Shown: positions 36,681 to 50,246 of the stretch, in pieces
How positions within the stretch are numbered: position 1 is the first letter of the stretch
Layout of the letters: every line of letters starts with the position of its first letter
Assembly (NCBI GenBank): GCA_028456385.1
Contig: JALNQF010000078.1
Location: forward strand, 62,001 to 126,000
Source: Ophiosphaerella korrae
Lineage: Eukaryota > Ascomycota > Dothideomycetes > Pleosporales > Phaeosphaeriaceae
Length of the DNA stretch: 64,000 nucleotides
Direction of reading: 5' to 3'
Translations under genes and position numbers: made by a program
Notes under the pieces: generated by a model
The model's input: only the letters and a program-made list of their open reading frames with translations
Told to the model about the DNA's origin: nothing
The model's database searches: none

Positions 36681-38543
36681 GGTCGGGTGTGGTCGGGGGC
36701 CGGCGTCGAGGTCGGAGGCCAACTAGGTGAGCAGGTTAGAGACAGAGCAAGCCACGACGCAGCGTCAATGGCATGGAAAAGAACAGGAAGGGCAAGGCAG
36801 GCAAGGCAAGGCGACGGGAGGCAGGCAAATGGGGGTGGGAAATGAGGGCGACTCGGCAGCGGAAAGGTTTTTTTCCTTGGGAGAGCGGAGGTGTTTGGCC
36901 TGGACGAGGTGCCGCTTACCGAAAATGCAGCGGCAGCTGCGAGGCAGAGGCTGGGGACGGCTCGTGCGCTTGGTCGTTGACTCTGCACAAACGCAGGACA
37001 GGTCAGGAGAGAAGAAGACACAAGACACGCAGCTGCATCGACTGAACAGAACGGAACTGCGCTGCGCTGAACAGAACAGAACAGGTATCTAGGGGGCCCA
37101 GCTCGGGAGAGGGCGCGGGAAGCGGGTGGGTTCGAAAGGGGATGGGATTCCTCGAATGTCACGCTAGCTGCTGCTAATAACACGTCCCAATCTCGGCCCA
37201 GCTCTCGCAGCAGGGCGCTGCACGCAATCACGATTCACGACAAGACAAATACTGCGGTAGTCTGGGTGCTATGTGCGCAGCGTCGTCCATATCGCGGATG
37301 ACGTGCACGTGGTCCCTGTCCTGGACCCTGGCCCGGCCCTCGCCATGTCCATGGCCGGTAGCTAATTGTCTGGCTATGAAGTATGAACATACATAGATGG
37401 CACTATGTAGCCATATCAGGCCATTACACCGCGATGCACTGCATCCGCCTGCGAACGGTGCGAGTTCGCAGCCCAACACCCACACCAGCGCTGCCCCGCG
37501 GCCTGCAGAAAAGTTGGAAAAAGCATGCATGCCACGCCGCCGACTACTGCACACCCCACCCTCCCTCTCTCTTTCTCTCTTTTCTCGCTCTCGGCAACAG
37601 AATGCACCCACTACCTGCCGGCATGATCAGCCATGAATCCATGAATCCATGGTTCTATTCTCTCTCGGCTTTGTTTCCCCTTGAGGCTGCAGCCAAATCT
37701 GGGACGTGCAGCATCCCATCGCTGCCCGTGTTCTGCGCTTGCAGCGCTTGCATCTACACTCGCATGCTGACACGGCCTGTCCAACAGTAATGAATGGTCC
37801 ATGGCCTCCCTAGCCCGGATCACGTTGCCGAATCCCTGGATGCTATGGGCCTGCTGCCCACACCACCAACGTCGATGCAGACAGCAGCCATGCACACATG
37901 CACGAGGCCCTGCTCCTCGCCTATACCTGCCTCGGCCGTCTCTGGTACCTAGGTACAGCACACATCCAGCTCGTCTACTCGACCTAGTATCAGCAGTTCA
38001 TGCCATCAATGTTGCTTCTCCCTTTCCCTTTGTCTTTTTCCTTCCTCTCTTCCTTCTTCCTCTTCCTTCCTCCCTCCTTCCTTGCTCCTTCCTTGCTCCT
38101 TCCTTGCTCCTTCCTTCCCCCCACCTGCACTTGCCCCGTGTCATACCGACCTGTATGACCAAGCAGCCACCCGCTCCCAATGCTTTCCACTTCCTGTCAT
38201 TATCCATCGTCACGCGCCCGTCACAGACGGTGACATCAACTGCAAATAAACGTCACAACTCAAATAACGCCTTGCAATGCCGCATTCCTGCCCCTTCCGG
38301 TCGGCACGCCGAGCAAGCACCTGTTCTGCCACAGGCTTGTGAAAGTCCACGGTAACAAACAAGTCAGGAATGTAAAACAATACTACATTCCAAGCACCTT
38401 CTGTCAGTATCTAAGTAACACCGTATGCACCCAAGGTAACAAATTGATTTGCACTGTTTCTGTAACCACCTTCATGACACTTGAAAACTACCCTCCGCCA
38501 GTTCAGGCAAACTTCTGCTCAGACAAAGCGTTTCTCTGCTACC
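36681..38543. other. Divergent intergenic region, 1.9 kb
   Basis: No gene is supported. Next to the minus-strand gene the DNA is purine-rich (GGCAAGGCAAGG at about 36790), then C/T-rich towards the F-box gene (about 37560-37610 and 38020-38130), where an 11-base tandem repeat occurs. Open frames read through these biased tracts and have no recognisable product. Confidence 0.45.
38076..38114. repeat. 11-base tandem repeat (CCTTCCTTGCT)
   Basis: Three full copies and a partial fourth of CCTTCCTTGCT inside a longer pyrimidine tract, about 430 bases before the F-box gene start. Confidence 0.85.
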
Positions 38544-39360
38544 ATGGCTACGACCACATCTCTACTTAGCCTACCACCCGAGCTGTTCATCATAGTCAGC
38601 GACCACCTCCCACTGGACGGTATTCTAGCCCTCAAGCTCACCCACCGCCTTCTCAACGCGATCCTGCCTCTACCACGAAACAGAGATATCTCAAATTGCG
38701 CATCACTCGCTATCCGTACCTACCTCTCGCAGCCTGAAGAAATTCCCAGCCGTCTCCGTTGTATTCTATGTAAGGAGCTATACCCAATAAGCACCTTCCA
38801 GTCGTCCAGTAGCCCAGCTTGCCTGTCTATCACTCCAACGGGGGTCGCTCAGCAAATCGACATAGTTGAATTGCCGCAAAGATTGTGTTCTTGGCACATC
38901 GGCAGATTAGCAAGAATCGTGGACACTGAGGCTGGTGGGAGAAATGGGTGGATCAGTCAGATGGACGATATGTGCATGCACTGTGGTGGTATTCAACGTT
39001 GGTCAAAATGCGAGTGCAACTGCAGTAGCTGTGCATTCCGGCCAGTGAGGACGTACACCCGATATTTAAACAACCAAGTAGAGTGTCAGGGTTTTGTGTT
39101 TTGGAGGGATAGAACAACACAAGCCGCTCGTACTTTACAAGAGGACCCGAGAGAGAAGCTCATGGTCAGAGAAACGTGCTTGGATCCAGGTAGGTCAAGT
39201 TGTTAATGCCTCTGACAAGCTTCAGGAGAGGTGCCATTATTCGCTGACTGGTTTAGACGCTCCATTCCAGAAACGTGTCGTCGATTTGCCAGTCCACTTG
39301 GTGGATATGTTCTCGACAATTATTGACACGATCCCAGCACTCGATGGACATGCTCATTGA
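38544..39360 (+). CDS. F-box protein with Cys-rich region
   Basis: Two exons, 38544-39189 and 39257-39360, give 249 residues from MATTTSLLSLPPELF. An N-terminal F-box (about 7-45: LPPELFIIVSDHLPLDGILAL) should bind Skp1 and place the protein in an SCF ubiquitin ligase. Next come a Cys pair (RCILCKELYP) and a Cys-rich block (MCMHCGGIQRWSKCECNCSSC) that could bind zinc. This F-box plus Cys layout is widespread in Pezizomycotina with no known target. Reading through the 67-base intron would stop early, while splicing gives a short tail rich in Val, Leu and Asp ending DGHAH. The ATG at 38544 is preferred over the upstream in-frame 38481 because the F-box starts directly after it. Confidence 0.8.
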
Positions 39361-39471
39361 CCCATTTTATCACCATCCCTAGCTTCGTAACCCGTGTCAT
39401 AGAAAGTGTCTAACCACGCCTCTGAGCGGTGTTTGTCTGTGTTTATTCTTACACTTCATTTTAATCCTTTT

Positions 39472-40264
39472 TCAGTCTTGTGTTCTTCGATGAATCGTGC
39501 ATTTGTAACCCGTGCCCAACAAGACCATATTTTCAACGTCTGTCTTGTCCCTGAGGCTCGGAGCCATCATCTCTTTACACCACCGTCGGACTGTCCACAA
39601 CGCCCACCATTGGGCTAGTATCAACAACAAAGCGCTAGCTGTAACGACTAACATGGCAGTGTAGAGGCTGTCAGAGCACTTGACCAGCCATTCATCATCC
39701 CAACCAATATCGTGACACAGTGCGCCCTCGTCAACATGCCAGTTTGAGATGACAGGATTGAAGACCTCTATATCGAAGGGTAGGGTGAAATTTACGAAAG
39801 CTAGAGTCACGAAAGAAAGTGTCGATATGTGAATGAGAGTGTAAGCGGATACAAAACTCGGTATCATCTAATGAAACGCATGTTAGTCTTCTGTCTCTAA
39901 CAAAGTTGGGCCGGTTTTTGGTGCAGAATATGAGTGCGGTTAGGCTGGTTTTCATACCTTCACTGCACCAATCAGTCCTAGCATGCTCGCGCCGGCTGCA
40001 AGGACATTGTAACTCAAAGACCAAGATGCGTATTTCTGTTGGCCACCGGGTATTGCGAAGGAAACGGCGAGGAGGGTGTGTGTAGAAATGGTGAGGATGG
40101 GGAGTATGACAGCTAAGAGTCTTCCAAATCTATTAGCAATTGCTATCTCTTAAAATTGATTGAAATTAAACCAGTCCTTGGAGAGCAATGCACAAGGATA
40201 TGCTGGACAAGCAAGGATATATAGCTTACCTAGTCTGCAACTGTTCTTCTCTTGTTAAAGCCAT
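39472..40264 (-). CDS. Four-transmembrane fungal protein of unknown function
   Basis: Three exons, 40264-40230, 40129-39958 and 39867-39472, join at canonical sites to 200 residues beginning MALTREEQLQTRFGRLLAVI. Four hydrophobic segments can be read: about 15-38 (LLAVILPILTISTHTLLAVS), 50-68 (YNVLAAGASMLGLIGAVK), 71-96 (FVSAYTLIHISTLSFVTLAF) and 134-157 (LYTAMLVVTASALLLILAQW). A loop with Cys and Trp sits between segments 3 and 4, and there is a short basic tail. The arrangement is tetraspan-like, but no tetraspanin CCG motif is seen. I do not recognise the family. It is convergent with the F-box gene at 111 bases. Confidence 0.7.
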
Positions 40265-41588
40265 TCTTCCAGTGTGCAAGATCAAATCGTGAAACAGAGG
40301 GTGTAAATCGCAGCAGGAAACACCTATATTGTCAAGCCGCGTGAGAGGAAAAGGAACAACGATACCGCCGTGAGAACAAGATCCCAAGCGCCAGTTGCTT
40401 ATTTTTGGCCGGTTGGAGCACGCAGGTACTTAGCAGACGCAGCGCGACGTTCAAACTCGGCTTGTAAGTTTGGTGATGACGATGGAGGATGAATTTTAGC
40501 TTCGGGAGGCGGCGGATAGATGAAATACGAGAGAGTAATCAGACGTCATCATATGAGCATACACAAATCTACGCCATAGCACGAGTGCGACAAGGGCTTA
40601 TAAATCTTTCCGTTGTTGGCTCCAATCGTAAGAGATAGTCTGAAGATTGCAGCACACACCGGGAATATAAACTACGAAGAGAGGCTTCCCAAGCGATGTA
40701 CACGTCCAAGGTATGAAGGAGGTAACAACGGGGTTTAGCGGGATGCACGCGGAGCTTGCAGCTGATGTGTGTGAGTGGAGCCCCACGGAGCGAGGCGGAA
40801 AGCCAGCAGCCAAAAACAAACTAGGCTTGAGCATTTGCCGATCCATCATCATCATTATTATAAATCATGATACAGTGCATGCATGTCCTCACCCTTCTCA
40901 AAAATGCCCAATTATTTTCGCCGAAATTTTCCGGAAAATTAGGATTTCACATATCGTCAGCGATTTTTTTGTCCATGGCAATTTCGACGCATCTTGCTCG
41001 AGAGTACGGCCTGGCGTGGTATATCTTCCAGCCTAGGCCAAGCATCTGGCTAATTGAGATTTAAAAAAAAAAAAAAAAGGCTTTTCCAAGGGAGGAAAGC
41101 ATGCTTGTTCGCTGTATGTAGAGTTTCATATGAGACTATGATTTGAACAACCTCCATGGCTTGAGGTAGCAAAATAGGTGCTAGAAACCAGCACGCAATC
41201 CATTATGCATGGCAGGAAAGTATTATAGAGCTTTGTTATCCTTAGCCCATTTGAATTGGGACGATTGACTCAGGGATACCCACGCCAAACGCATGCCAGA
41301 CAAGGTAAATGCCCGCGTGTGAAGTCATGACAAGTCGCTTATATAACCCACCATGAATAACTAGGTATTAGGTAGCGGTAGCTGTCTGCGAACCGCATAA
41401 TAACAAACGTAGCTCAATTAAAAGATTGAGCGTATCGAAATGTGACTCAGATGCAGTATACTGTAGATTTGATGATAATGATCACTGCACTACCTAGGTA
41501 TTGTTCTAACGCTCCACCAAGCTCAACAGCGATGAAAAATTCACCGTCACTATGCATTTCAGTCTTTCTTCAATGCAAAAGCAAATGT
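40265..41588. other. Intergenic region
   Basis: A 1.3 kb spacer between two minus-strand genes. It includes an A-run at 41063-41078 and small ATC/ATT repeats at about 40847-40862. No gene is recognised. Confidence 0.45.
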
Positions 41589-42824
41589 CTACGCGAACAC
41601 ATAGCAAGGAATTCCATACTAAATGTAGGTTAGCCATGCTTGATACAGGTAACAAATAGAAGGAAACGTACGTTGGTGGGAGCGTTGAACTTGAGATTCT
41701 TGTCTAGATCGGAAATTTGTTGGATCTCAGAGTCGGACATGTTGAAGCCAGTGACATCCAGATTTTGCTGTAGACGATTCTGTGAGTTGCTCTTGGGGAT
41801 GACAGAAAGACCGCGTTGTGTCGACCATCTCAGCAATACCTGCGCAGGTGTCTTGCCATGTGCTTCTGCGATCTTGGTGATGACAGGGTGGTCAAATAGA
41901 AGAGGGGTGTCCGCTGCAATCTTCATGTCGCATTCAAGGAACGACTGGGGTCCAAAGGACGAGTATGCGGTAACCTTGATGTCATTTTCTTCTGCGAGCT
42001 TGATGAGGTAGGGTTGTACGTGGTATGGGTGATGCTCAATCTGCAATGTGGCTGGCTTCACCTTTGCATATGTAAAAAGATCCAGCAGCAATGCACCAGA
42101 GTAGTTGGAAATACCAATGCTCTTTGTCAAGCCCTTTTGTTGAATATCCTCGAATGCCCTCCATGTGCTCTCCAGGCTTGCTTTGCTGTGGATGATCTTG
42201 CTGTTGCTCTCATCCGAGTACCAGCCAGGTGGATATCTTGTCTCGGGTGAAACATATTTGAGTGCGACGGGAAAATGGATTAGATACAGATCGAATTGGT
42301 CAATACCCCAATCTTTGAGCTGCTTCCTAGCAATGGGCTCAACTTGTTCGTAATCGTGGAATGTTTGCCACAATTTGGAGACGATGAAGAGGTCTTCACG
42401 CTTGACAAGACCCTCCTTGATGGCGCGCGCAACACCCTGACCAGCTTCAACCTCATTGCCGTAATCTAGAAGAAAAAGTTAGCAGACGATAACAGGATAG
42501 GGTCCACATGTCCACATCCGATGAGCAACACTAGCATTCTGACCGATATGCAGGGATCCGAGCCACCGGCAATTCGGTTCCACGACGACATGTCCAGCCC
42601 TATGGCTCACGGACCGCAAGTGCCATAGTTGCATTCAAGGGGAAGTGCGAGCGTGGTGGGTATGTGTACATACCACAAGCTCCATCGAACAACCTGTAAC
42701 CCGTCTTGATAGCATTGTACACAGTATCTGCGCAGGTGGCGTTGTCTACTTTCCACAGACCGAAGCCAACCTGGGGCATTTTATTACCATCGTTCAATGT
42801 AACGTAGGGAGTATCAACGGCCAT
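41589..42824 (-). CDS. xyl1: D-xylose reductase (aldo-keto reductase)
   Basis: Three exons, 42824-42674, 42465-41672 and 41618-41589, give 324 residues from [20 protein letters not shown], the standard length for fungal xylose reductase. The AKR catalytic tetrad is complete: Asp47 and Tyr52 (FDGACDYGNE), Lys81 (IVSKLW) and His114 (YLIHFP). The cofactor loop [13 protein letters not shown] points to NADPH preference with possible NADH use. It reduces xylose to xylitol in pentose catabolism. The last exon is only ten codons (ends CYVFA). An in-frame ATG at 42983 would add a 53-residue Arg/Ser-rich leader with mitochondrial character, and a TATATA box lies about 55 bases before that upstream ATG. 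I list the family-standard start. Confidence 0.93.
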
Positions 42825-43894
42825 TGTGGTAAAAAAGGAGCAATGGGTGGAGGTGAGTCGAGGCGGGAGTGCAATGGAAATACAGGTACGAAGAGGAGGA
42901 CGAAAGGAGCTTCTGGAACCAACAGCAACGGTGAAGGAGCGCACAGTATTAATACTTGCACGGCAATAACGGGCTGCAACCATGTTCTTAGGGAAGTCCT
43001 GCCAGTGACCGCAAAAATATCCTGGCGTCGCCGTCTATATACACCGCCCTAGAGCCTAGATGGAAATGGCCCTGCGTCTTCTACCGAAAGGCCGGGTTGG
43101 TAACTCATGGCTTTACCCTGGCAAAAGATGCATCTGTGGCCATTTAACCTTGTTACGCCGCATCTCTTGTACGTGCAGTGGCGTGGTGGTGAGGCTGCTT
43201 TGCCCACAACACGGAGCCCAGGGTGAGCCCACAGCGTCTGTAGCAGGTGTTGATGGCCATGCTGGTGGCCAACCATGGCACAGTGAGAGTCGCATGATCA
43301 GGGTAAATATGGCGGTTGTTCTCAGCAGCTGCAGTCGGTCAGCGCGCTCTGCGCAGAAGCGACATGTTTTGAGTGACGGTCGCTACAGTGACGATGGCGT
43401 TGGTGGGGTCCACTGCTGCCCCTCCATACCCACATTTCCGTCATGTCACGGATAAAGTGGGTTAAAGGCACCGGATAATTCGTCCACTTGGTCCTCACCA
43501 CCAGCCCTCAGCCAGATTAGACCGGTGGGGCGGCTGCGTGCATGGCGTTCGTGGGATTTCTATCTCTTGTCTCTCGGCCTTGTCTAACGGAAGTTATTTG
43601 CACGTCTCCCGCCTGCACGTGCTCATCCATTGTCAGCGTGATCAGACCCGAAATGAGTTACAATCAGTCTATCAGTGCACCGAGTACAGGCAAAAGCGTG
43701 GCCGACTCAAGCTTTGATACATCTGCCATCATCCACCAAGTTCGATTTGGTACCACACATAGCGTCAGACAAATGTTGAGACTTCTCTCATCTTTAAAGG
43801 CTCAGCTATTCGTAGTATCTACAGTCTAAAAACATCGACAGGAATATCACTTCGTCAAAGCCAACGCCGGAATATGCTTACGATAGGATATCGT
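42825..43894. other. Xylose reductase promoter region and spacer
   Basis: This spacer lies between the receptor gene 3' end and xylose reductase. The part next to xylose reductase is open in frame as the optional leader (42983-42825). No separate gene is supported. Confidence 0.45.
43036..43041 (-). promoter_or_regulatory. Candidate TATA box for xylose reductase
   Basis: TATATA lies 53-58 bases upstream of the in-frame ATG at 42983 and about 215 bases from the standard start at 42824. A start 25-40 bases downstream of the box would include the upstream ATG in the mRNA. Confidence 0.45.
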
Positions 43895-45399
43895 CTAAAT
43901 CACCCGACTCGCTCGATCTACCTCGATTTTGAATTGCGTCCGTTTGTTGATGACTAGCACTCCGTCGTTTCGTGGAGCAGTGGGCATCGTGTCTTCCGTA
44001 CCGAAGCTAGCAGTCCGATCACCAACCCATATTTCTGTGTTATTCCTACATATAGGGTCGACAGGCCGAAAATTAGCATCTGCTGTCAGCATGAAGGGTT
44101 CTTGTGCTTGCCAACTAGGCGAAAACTGCTGGGGATCGGGCACTATTGACGTGGATGCAGTGTATTTGTGCATGGCTGGAGGATTACTGTGAGTTTCAGC
44201 ATGGCCAATATCCAGTAACGAGGCTCTGCCTTGTGATGGAATCCGCTGCATTAGGTAGCCCTCAGACTGCCAAGAGTTGCGTTGTAGTTGACTTGTTGCT
44301 TCTGCCTCACAAGACTGGTTAGGTACACCAGGCCCCTTGGAGCTGTGACCATAGCCAGATCTTTGGTGATAGCTTGCTGTATACTCCTTGCTAAAGGGCC
44401 TCAAAAAAGGCCCCATGCCTGTAATGGTGGATGACATGATTGCATAGCCCATTTGCCATTGCGTCGCGACAATGTATTCAAATAGGAAGCTTGTACCAAG
44501 AAAACGAAGGTGCAAGAAATGAAGCCTGACAGCAGCCAAACCTATAACTGGTAATCGAGCAGAGAACGCAAATACTATGATGACTTTAGGCTTTAGGCGC
44601 ATCCGAAGAGTCCATACGAACTGAACTGCGATGCCAAAGATGAGACCTTCGGTGACAATATCGATTGAAGTGATTGCCTGCCATTTGGGCCACTACTGTG
44701 TTCAGCTGTGCTAAAGGACCGACAATGATATAACATACTCTGTTTAAACATCTCTCGGGATTTGTATAGAATTGTGTTGGGTTGCATGGAACTACTATCA
44801 ATATAATAGCCATAATAGCCCACACGGATGATACCGCGATGACGCCGCGAGTTATGATTTTGTGCGCCCCGTCAGGAGAAAGACGCAGGTACAAAAACAG
44901 AACGGAGCATTTTGATAGAAACAAGGTACATATGTAAAAGATCTGTGAACCAATTCCATGCTGTCGATATGTCAGTTGCGGTGTTTTTTTTTAGGTGGAT
45001 GCGATGTGCACACGATGCAGGAGCCGAAACCCTGCTGTGGGTCTTATGCTGGGTGGTCTCACTTTTCCAAGGCGCTCAAGCTGTGAGACTGGAACTCCAT
45101 CTTGCGGTGCTCCCAGACCCAAATCTACTAGATTCAGTATGATACCTGACTGGGCAGTGTGCAATAGCTGTTGAGCATCGTTAGCAATCGAGTGGAACTA
45201 TATGCCCAGTATCCTGTACGCTTACGGTTGCAGATGCCAACAACCAGTCGTCAGCCTTCCAATCTCTTGACTTCCATCGCAACCATCCTCGAATCAGACA
45301 ACACGTCCATACGAAGGCTAATACCAAAGCGACCGTGAATACAATAAGGCCACGCTTGTCATCAGGTGTAATGAAGTATGGTGGCGGCGTAGCCTTCAT
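43895..45399 (-). CDS. Pth11-like integral membrane protein (fungal rhodopsin-fold domain)
   Basis: Four exons, 45399-45226, 45167-45063, 44960-44739 and 44692-43895, give 432 residues from MKATPPPYFITPDDKRG. The N-terminal 300 residues carry the pattern of the large fungal family that includes magnaporthe Pth11: RGLIVFTVALVLAFVWTCCL, DWKADDWLL, the third helix region CSVLFLYLRL, WQAITSIDIVTEGLIFGIAV and FAFSARLPVIGLAAVRL. Several transmembrane helices (about 6-7) are expected. The cytosolic tail of about 180 residues is Ser/Gln-rich. The family is thought to be receptor-like, sensing surfaces or nutrients in some plant pathogens; no ligand is inferable here. The exon 3-4 junction uses GTAG as acceptor; the nearer AG gives a stop, so the choice is firm. 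It is divergent from the permease. Confidence 0.85.
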
Positions 45400-46275
45400 C
45401 GCTATCAATGAAAACTGTTATTGGGTATTCATACAATAAGGCAATAGTCTATGATCAGAGCGCCATATAAGAGGAAGAAGCCACGTCTGTCAGCGTCCGA
45501 TGAACAGCTGGTCCTCGAGATACTGCATTCATGCCATAAGAGTCCAGTCCCGACACCCAGGGGCTTGTAACAAGCGAATAACTATAGACGGGCCTTTTGC
45601 ATAACAGGAGTGTAAGTAGCGAAGAGTGGATATGGTAGGTAAATTAGTTGAGCAGTCTTTCCGGACTAATCAAGCCACGGAAGACAGTTTAGCTCTCCAA
45701 AGAAAGGTTGCCGCCAAGAACATCCGGGAAGGCGATATATGCTAAAAGGCGAGCCGGCTCTACGGGAAAAGTTGATTTTCGACCATGACTGGTCGCATTT
45801 GTTAGCCCAGCTCGCTCGCCAAAGAGGAGACTCACTTCAGCAACGACCTCGTCCACCCATGAGAATTTTCAGACAGCAATTGCATCACTGTTAGATTGAT
45901 GAAGCGATCTCGCTTATTTGATCTCTGCTTTACTGAGTAGAAAATAGGTAGGTGCGCTCAAGCCTTTAATCAATGCGAAGAGAGGCTACTGTGGTGCCAC
46001 ACAGACTGCGACCCGCAACGCCTCATTGGACTACAATCAAGGTTCTGGGCATTCTTATCAGCCATCTCCCTTCTCAACACAAAACCCATCGGGCCCAACT
46101 GACTGAACTGGAATCTTTGCCGATCATTGACCCACAGCTACGGGAGCCTTGCGGGGCCCACATATTAGCGTTGATCTATATTTTTATCCTTCGAAAACGT
46201 TCAAAATCCTCTGCCTATTTGATTGGTTTTACGTGGCGCCGCCCTGAGTCATTTGTACATTATTACAATATTGAA
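45400..46275. other. Divergent intergenic region
   Basis: This spacer lies between the receptor and permease genes. An open frame from 45973 continues into the permease but has no matching homologous extension, so the start at 46276 is preferred. Confidence 0.45.
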
Positions 46276-47968
46276 ATGGGCTCTGCAGAGTTTGGAAAGG
46301 TTAATTCACGATCCAACACGGACAATGAGGCGGATGCAGACGAACACCATGAATACCCTGAAGGTCACACCCGACAAGATCGCGCGGACATGTTGCGTAT
46401 GGGAAAAGTTCAAGAACTGAGAAGAAACTACCGGCCACTTTCCGCACTTGCTTTTACGGTCATCCTTCAAGGAACGTGGGAGGTTTTGATGACGTGAGTT
46501 TATTCACTCAATGCATCATGTCTACTCCTATAACTAATTATACATCAGTGCAACAACCCAAGGCCTCACTGATGGTGGACCTGCCGGGCTAATCTGGAGC
46601 TTTGTCTGGACTTGGTTCGGTATCGGCACTGTTATGCTATCTCTCGCTGAAATGGCATCCATGGCACCAACGGCTGGTGGCCAATATCACTGGGTTTCCG
46701 AGTTCTCTCCACCTAGTATGCAAAAGCCATTGAGCTATTTCGTTGGGTGGATGTCGACTTTGTCCTGGCAAGCAGGCACAGCGTCAGGTCCATTCCTCGT
46801 GGGCACACTTATTCAATCCTCCGCTATCGTCATGTACCCAGATTACGCCCCGACTGCCTGGCAAGGTACTCTTATGGTGATTGCTGTAACTATCCTTGTC
46901 TGGGCCATGAACGTGTATGGCGCAAAGTTCATGCCTGTTTTTCAGAACATTATGCTGGTGTTACACGTTTTCGGATTTTTGACAATCATCATCGTCTTCT
47001 GGGTGCTTTCACCCAGAGCCTCGGCCAAAGCCACTTTCACACAGTTTACCAACTCGGGGGGTTGGAGTACAACTGGCCTTTCTTTGATGGTTGGCCAAGT
47101 GTCGGCCATTTACGCCTGTATCTGTTCTGATTCTGCAGCTCATATGGCGGAAGAAATCAAAGACGCCAGCAAGACCGTACCGAAAGCCATGATTGGTGCC
47201 TACCTAATGAACGGTGTATTAGGATTCTCCTTCCTCGTCAGCTACATGTTCATGATTACTGATGTAGAGGTCGCACTCAACGATGCCAGTGGTTACCCAC
47301 ATATTTGGGTGTTCGGCCAGACTGTTTCCGCCGGCGGCGTCGTCGCACTTAACGCCATCCCAATTATCCTTATCTTTGCTGGTACCTTAACATATAATCT
47401 GTCTACCTCGCGCCAAACATGGGCCTTCGCTCGGGACCACGGGCTTCCCTTCAGTGGCTGGATTGGAACTGTAAATCAAAACTTGCAAACACCTGTCAAT
47501 TCTGTGACTGTGACCTGTTTGATCACAACTGTCCTTTCGTTGATTAACATTGGCTCGAATGCTGCCTTCAACGCAAGTAAGTATAACGCCTTTGTTTTGG
47601 GTTGAGCATCCAACACTTACTATGTCACAGTTATTTCTCTTAACGTCGTTTCTTTGATGATAACTTATATAATTTCTATTGGCGCTGTCCTCTATCGACG
47701 AGCGAAACACCCTGAGCTTCTTCCAGCCTGCCAATGGTCCCTCGGTCGCTGGGGTATTCCCGTCAATGTCGCTGGAGTTCTATATGCTTCACACGCCTTC
47801 TTTTGGTGTTTCTGGCCCGAAAGTACCCCGGTTGCAGAGGATTCTTTTAACTGGGCTGTTGTCATGTTTACGGCTACTGCTCTGCTTGCGCTCGTTGATT
47901 ATATAATCAGGGGGGGAAAGCATTACAAGGGACCCGTGGTGTTACTAGATAACTACGCGGGCGAATGA
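46276..47968 (+). CDS. Amino-acid/GABA permease (APC superfamily)
   Basis: Three exons, 46276-46493, 46549-47576 and 47631-47968, give 527 residues from MGSAEFGKVNSRS. A hydrophilic N-terminus of about 55 residues precedes the usual fungal APC transporter body: ALAFTVILQGTWEVLMT, GLTDGGPAGLIWSFVWTW, EMASMAPTAGGQYHWVSEFSP, then AAHMAEEIKDASKTVPKAMI, the signature of the Uga4/choline and GABA permease subfamily. About 12 transmembrane helices are expected, located in the plasma or vacuolar membrane. The substrate is likely GABA, choline or another amine (inference from the subfamily). The C-terminal part is complete (HYKGPVVLLDNYAGE). There is no truncation. Confidence 0.9.
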
Positions 47969-49002
47969 TAGATGTAGAATGTTTATCCTAATTGGAGAAT
48001 CAATAGGCTGAGCATATTGTGAGTGCATGTGGTACGGACGCGGAAAATATCAGTGTCGATTTCAATGTAGGTAGTTTGAGGCCATGGAATTGAGAGCATC
48101 GATGAATGAGAGATATTCACTTTTGTGGGTAACATCTCGTTCAGTAAATTAGCTGCGGCTTTACATCTCTATGAGTGATCCTGAAATTGCAACCCCGACT
48201 ACTATATGTACTAGATTTTCTACTAACCTAGTATTTGCAATCGCCTGGTACAACCATTGGTGACAGTATATACTACCTACTGATACACTTCGTCTCTACT
48301 GTCGGCTGAGTCTCGGGAATGACGCTTATTTGAGGCAGATAGAAGGACGCGTACGATTAGGTAGATAGTTGCAGCTAACAGCAGATGAATGGAACAGGTA
48401 CAGGGAGGTATTTGAGTTACGTAAAGATGGATGTATATATTGTGCAAAGATTTATCAACAATGATGAGTTGTAAGACAGAGTTCATTTTGGTCAGTGTAC
48501 ATATGTGGTTGAACCGAAAGGGCATATGACACTGCCCCGTCTTTCACCTCCTAGTGTTGCAGCGACTATCACAAGCGCACAATTACTACTACAGTACTGA
48601 TATTGGAGGAGCATGATATCGGGTGATCAGTCGCCCTGATTCGTGTGCACGTGTGATTGTGGACTTCATATTCCCGAATCTAGATAGTGGAGAGCTTTCA
48701 TCAAATCTAGTGAACAAAAACTTGATACCAGTGTATAGGTGATAAACCCGCGCACATGATATTAGATATTGTGTTAAATATGGGTACGTCCGTTGCATCT
48801 TTCGCATACCAGCCTTAAATGCAATCCATGCAGTTAGCTTGTGAGCCTCAAAATATTGTGGCATCCGTAGAACCAGTAGACAGGGATACCACACTGGCGA
48901 CATTGGAGAGGCAGTCAGATCAATGCCGCTGTTGCCCGACTGCCCCAACGACAAGGAAGTTATTTGATCACTTGCCTGTTGGGCTGCATCGTTGTACCAT
49001 GC
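47969..49002. other. Convergent intergenic region
   Basis: About 1 kb that is AT-richer than average. No gene is supported. A short minus frame at 48589-48954 has no family pattern. Confidence 0.45.

Positions 49003-50246
<1,244 letters not shown>

Noticed and set aside
36344..37231. 295-codon minus frame
   Set aside because: It overlaps the first exon of the 455-residue protein in another frame and its start and composition are those of a shadow frame.
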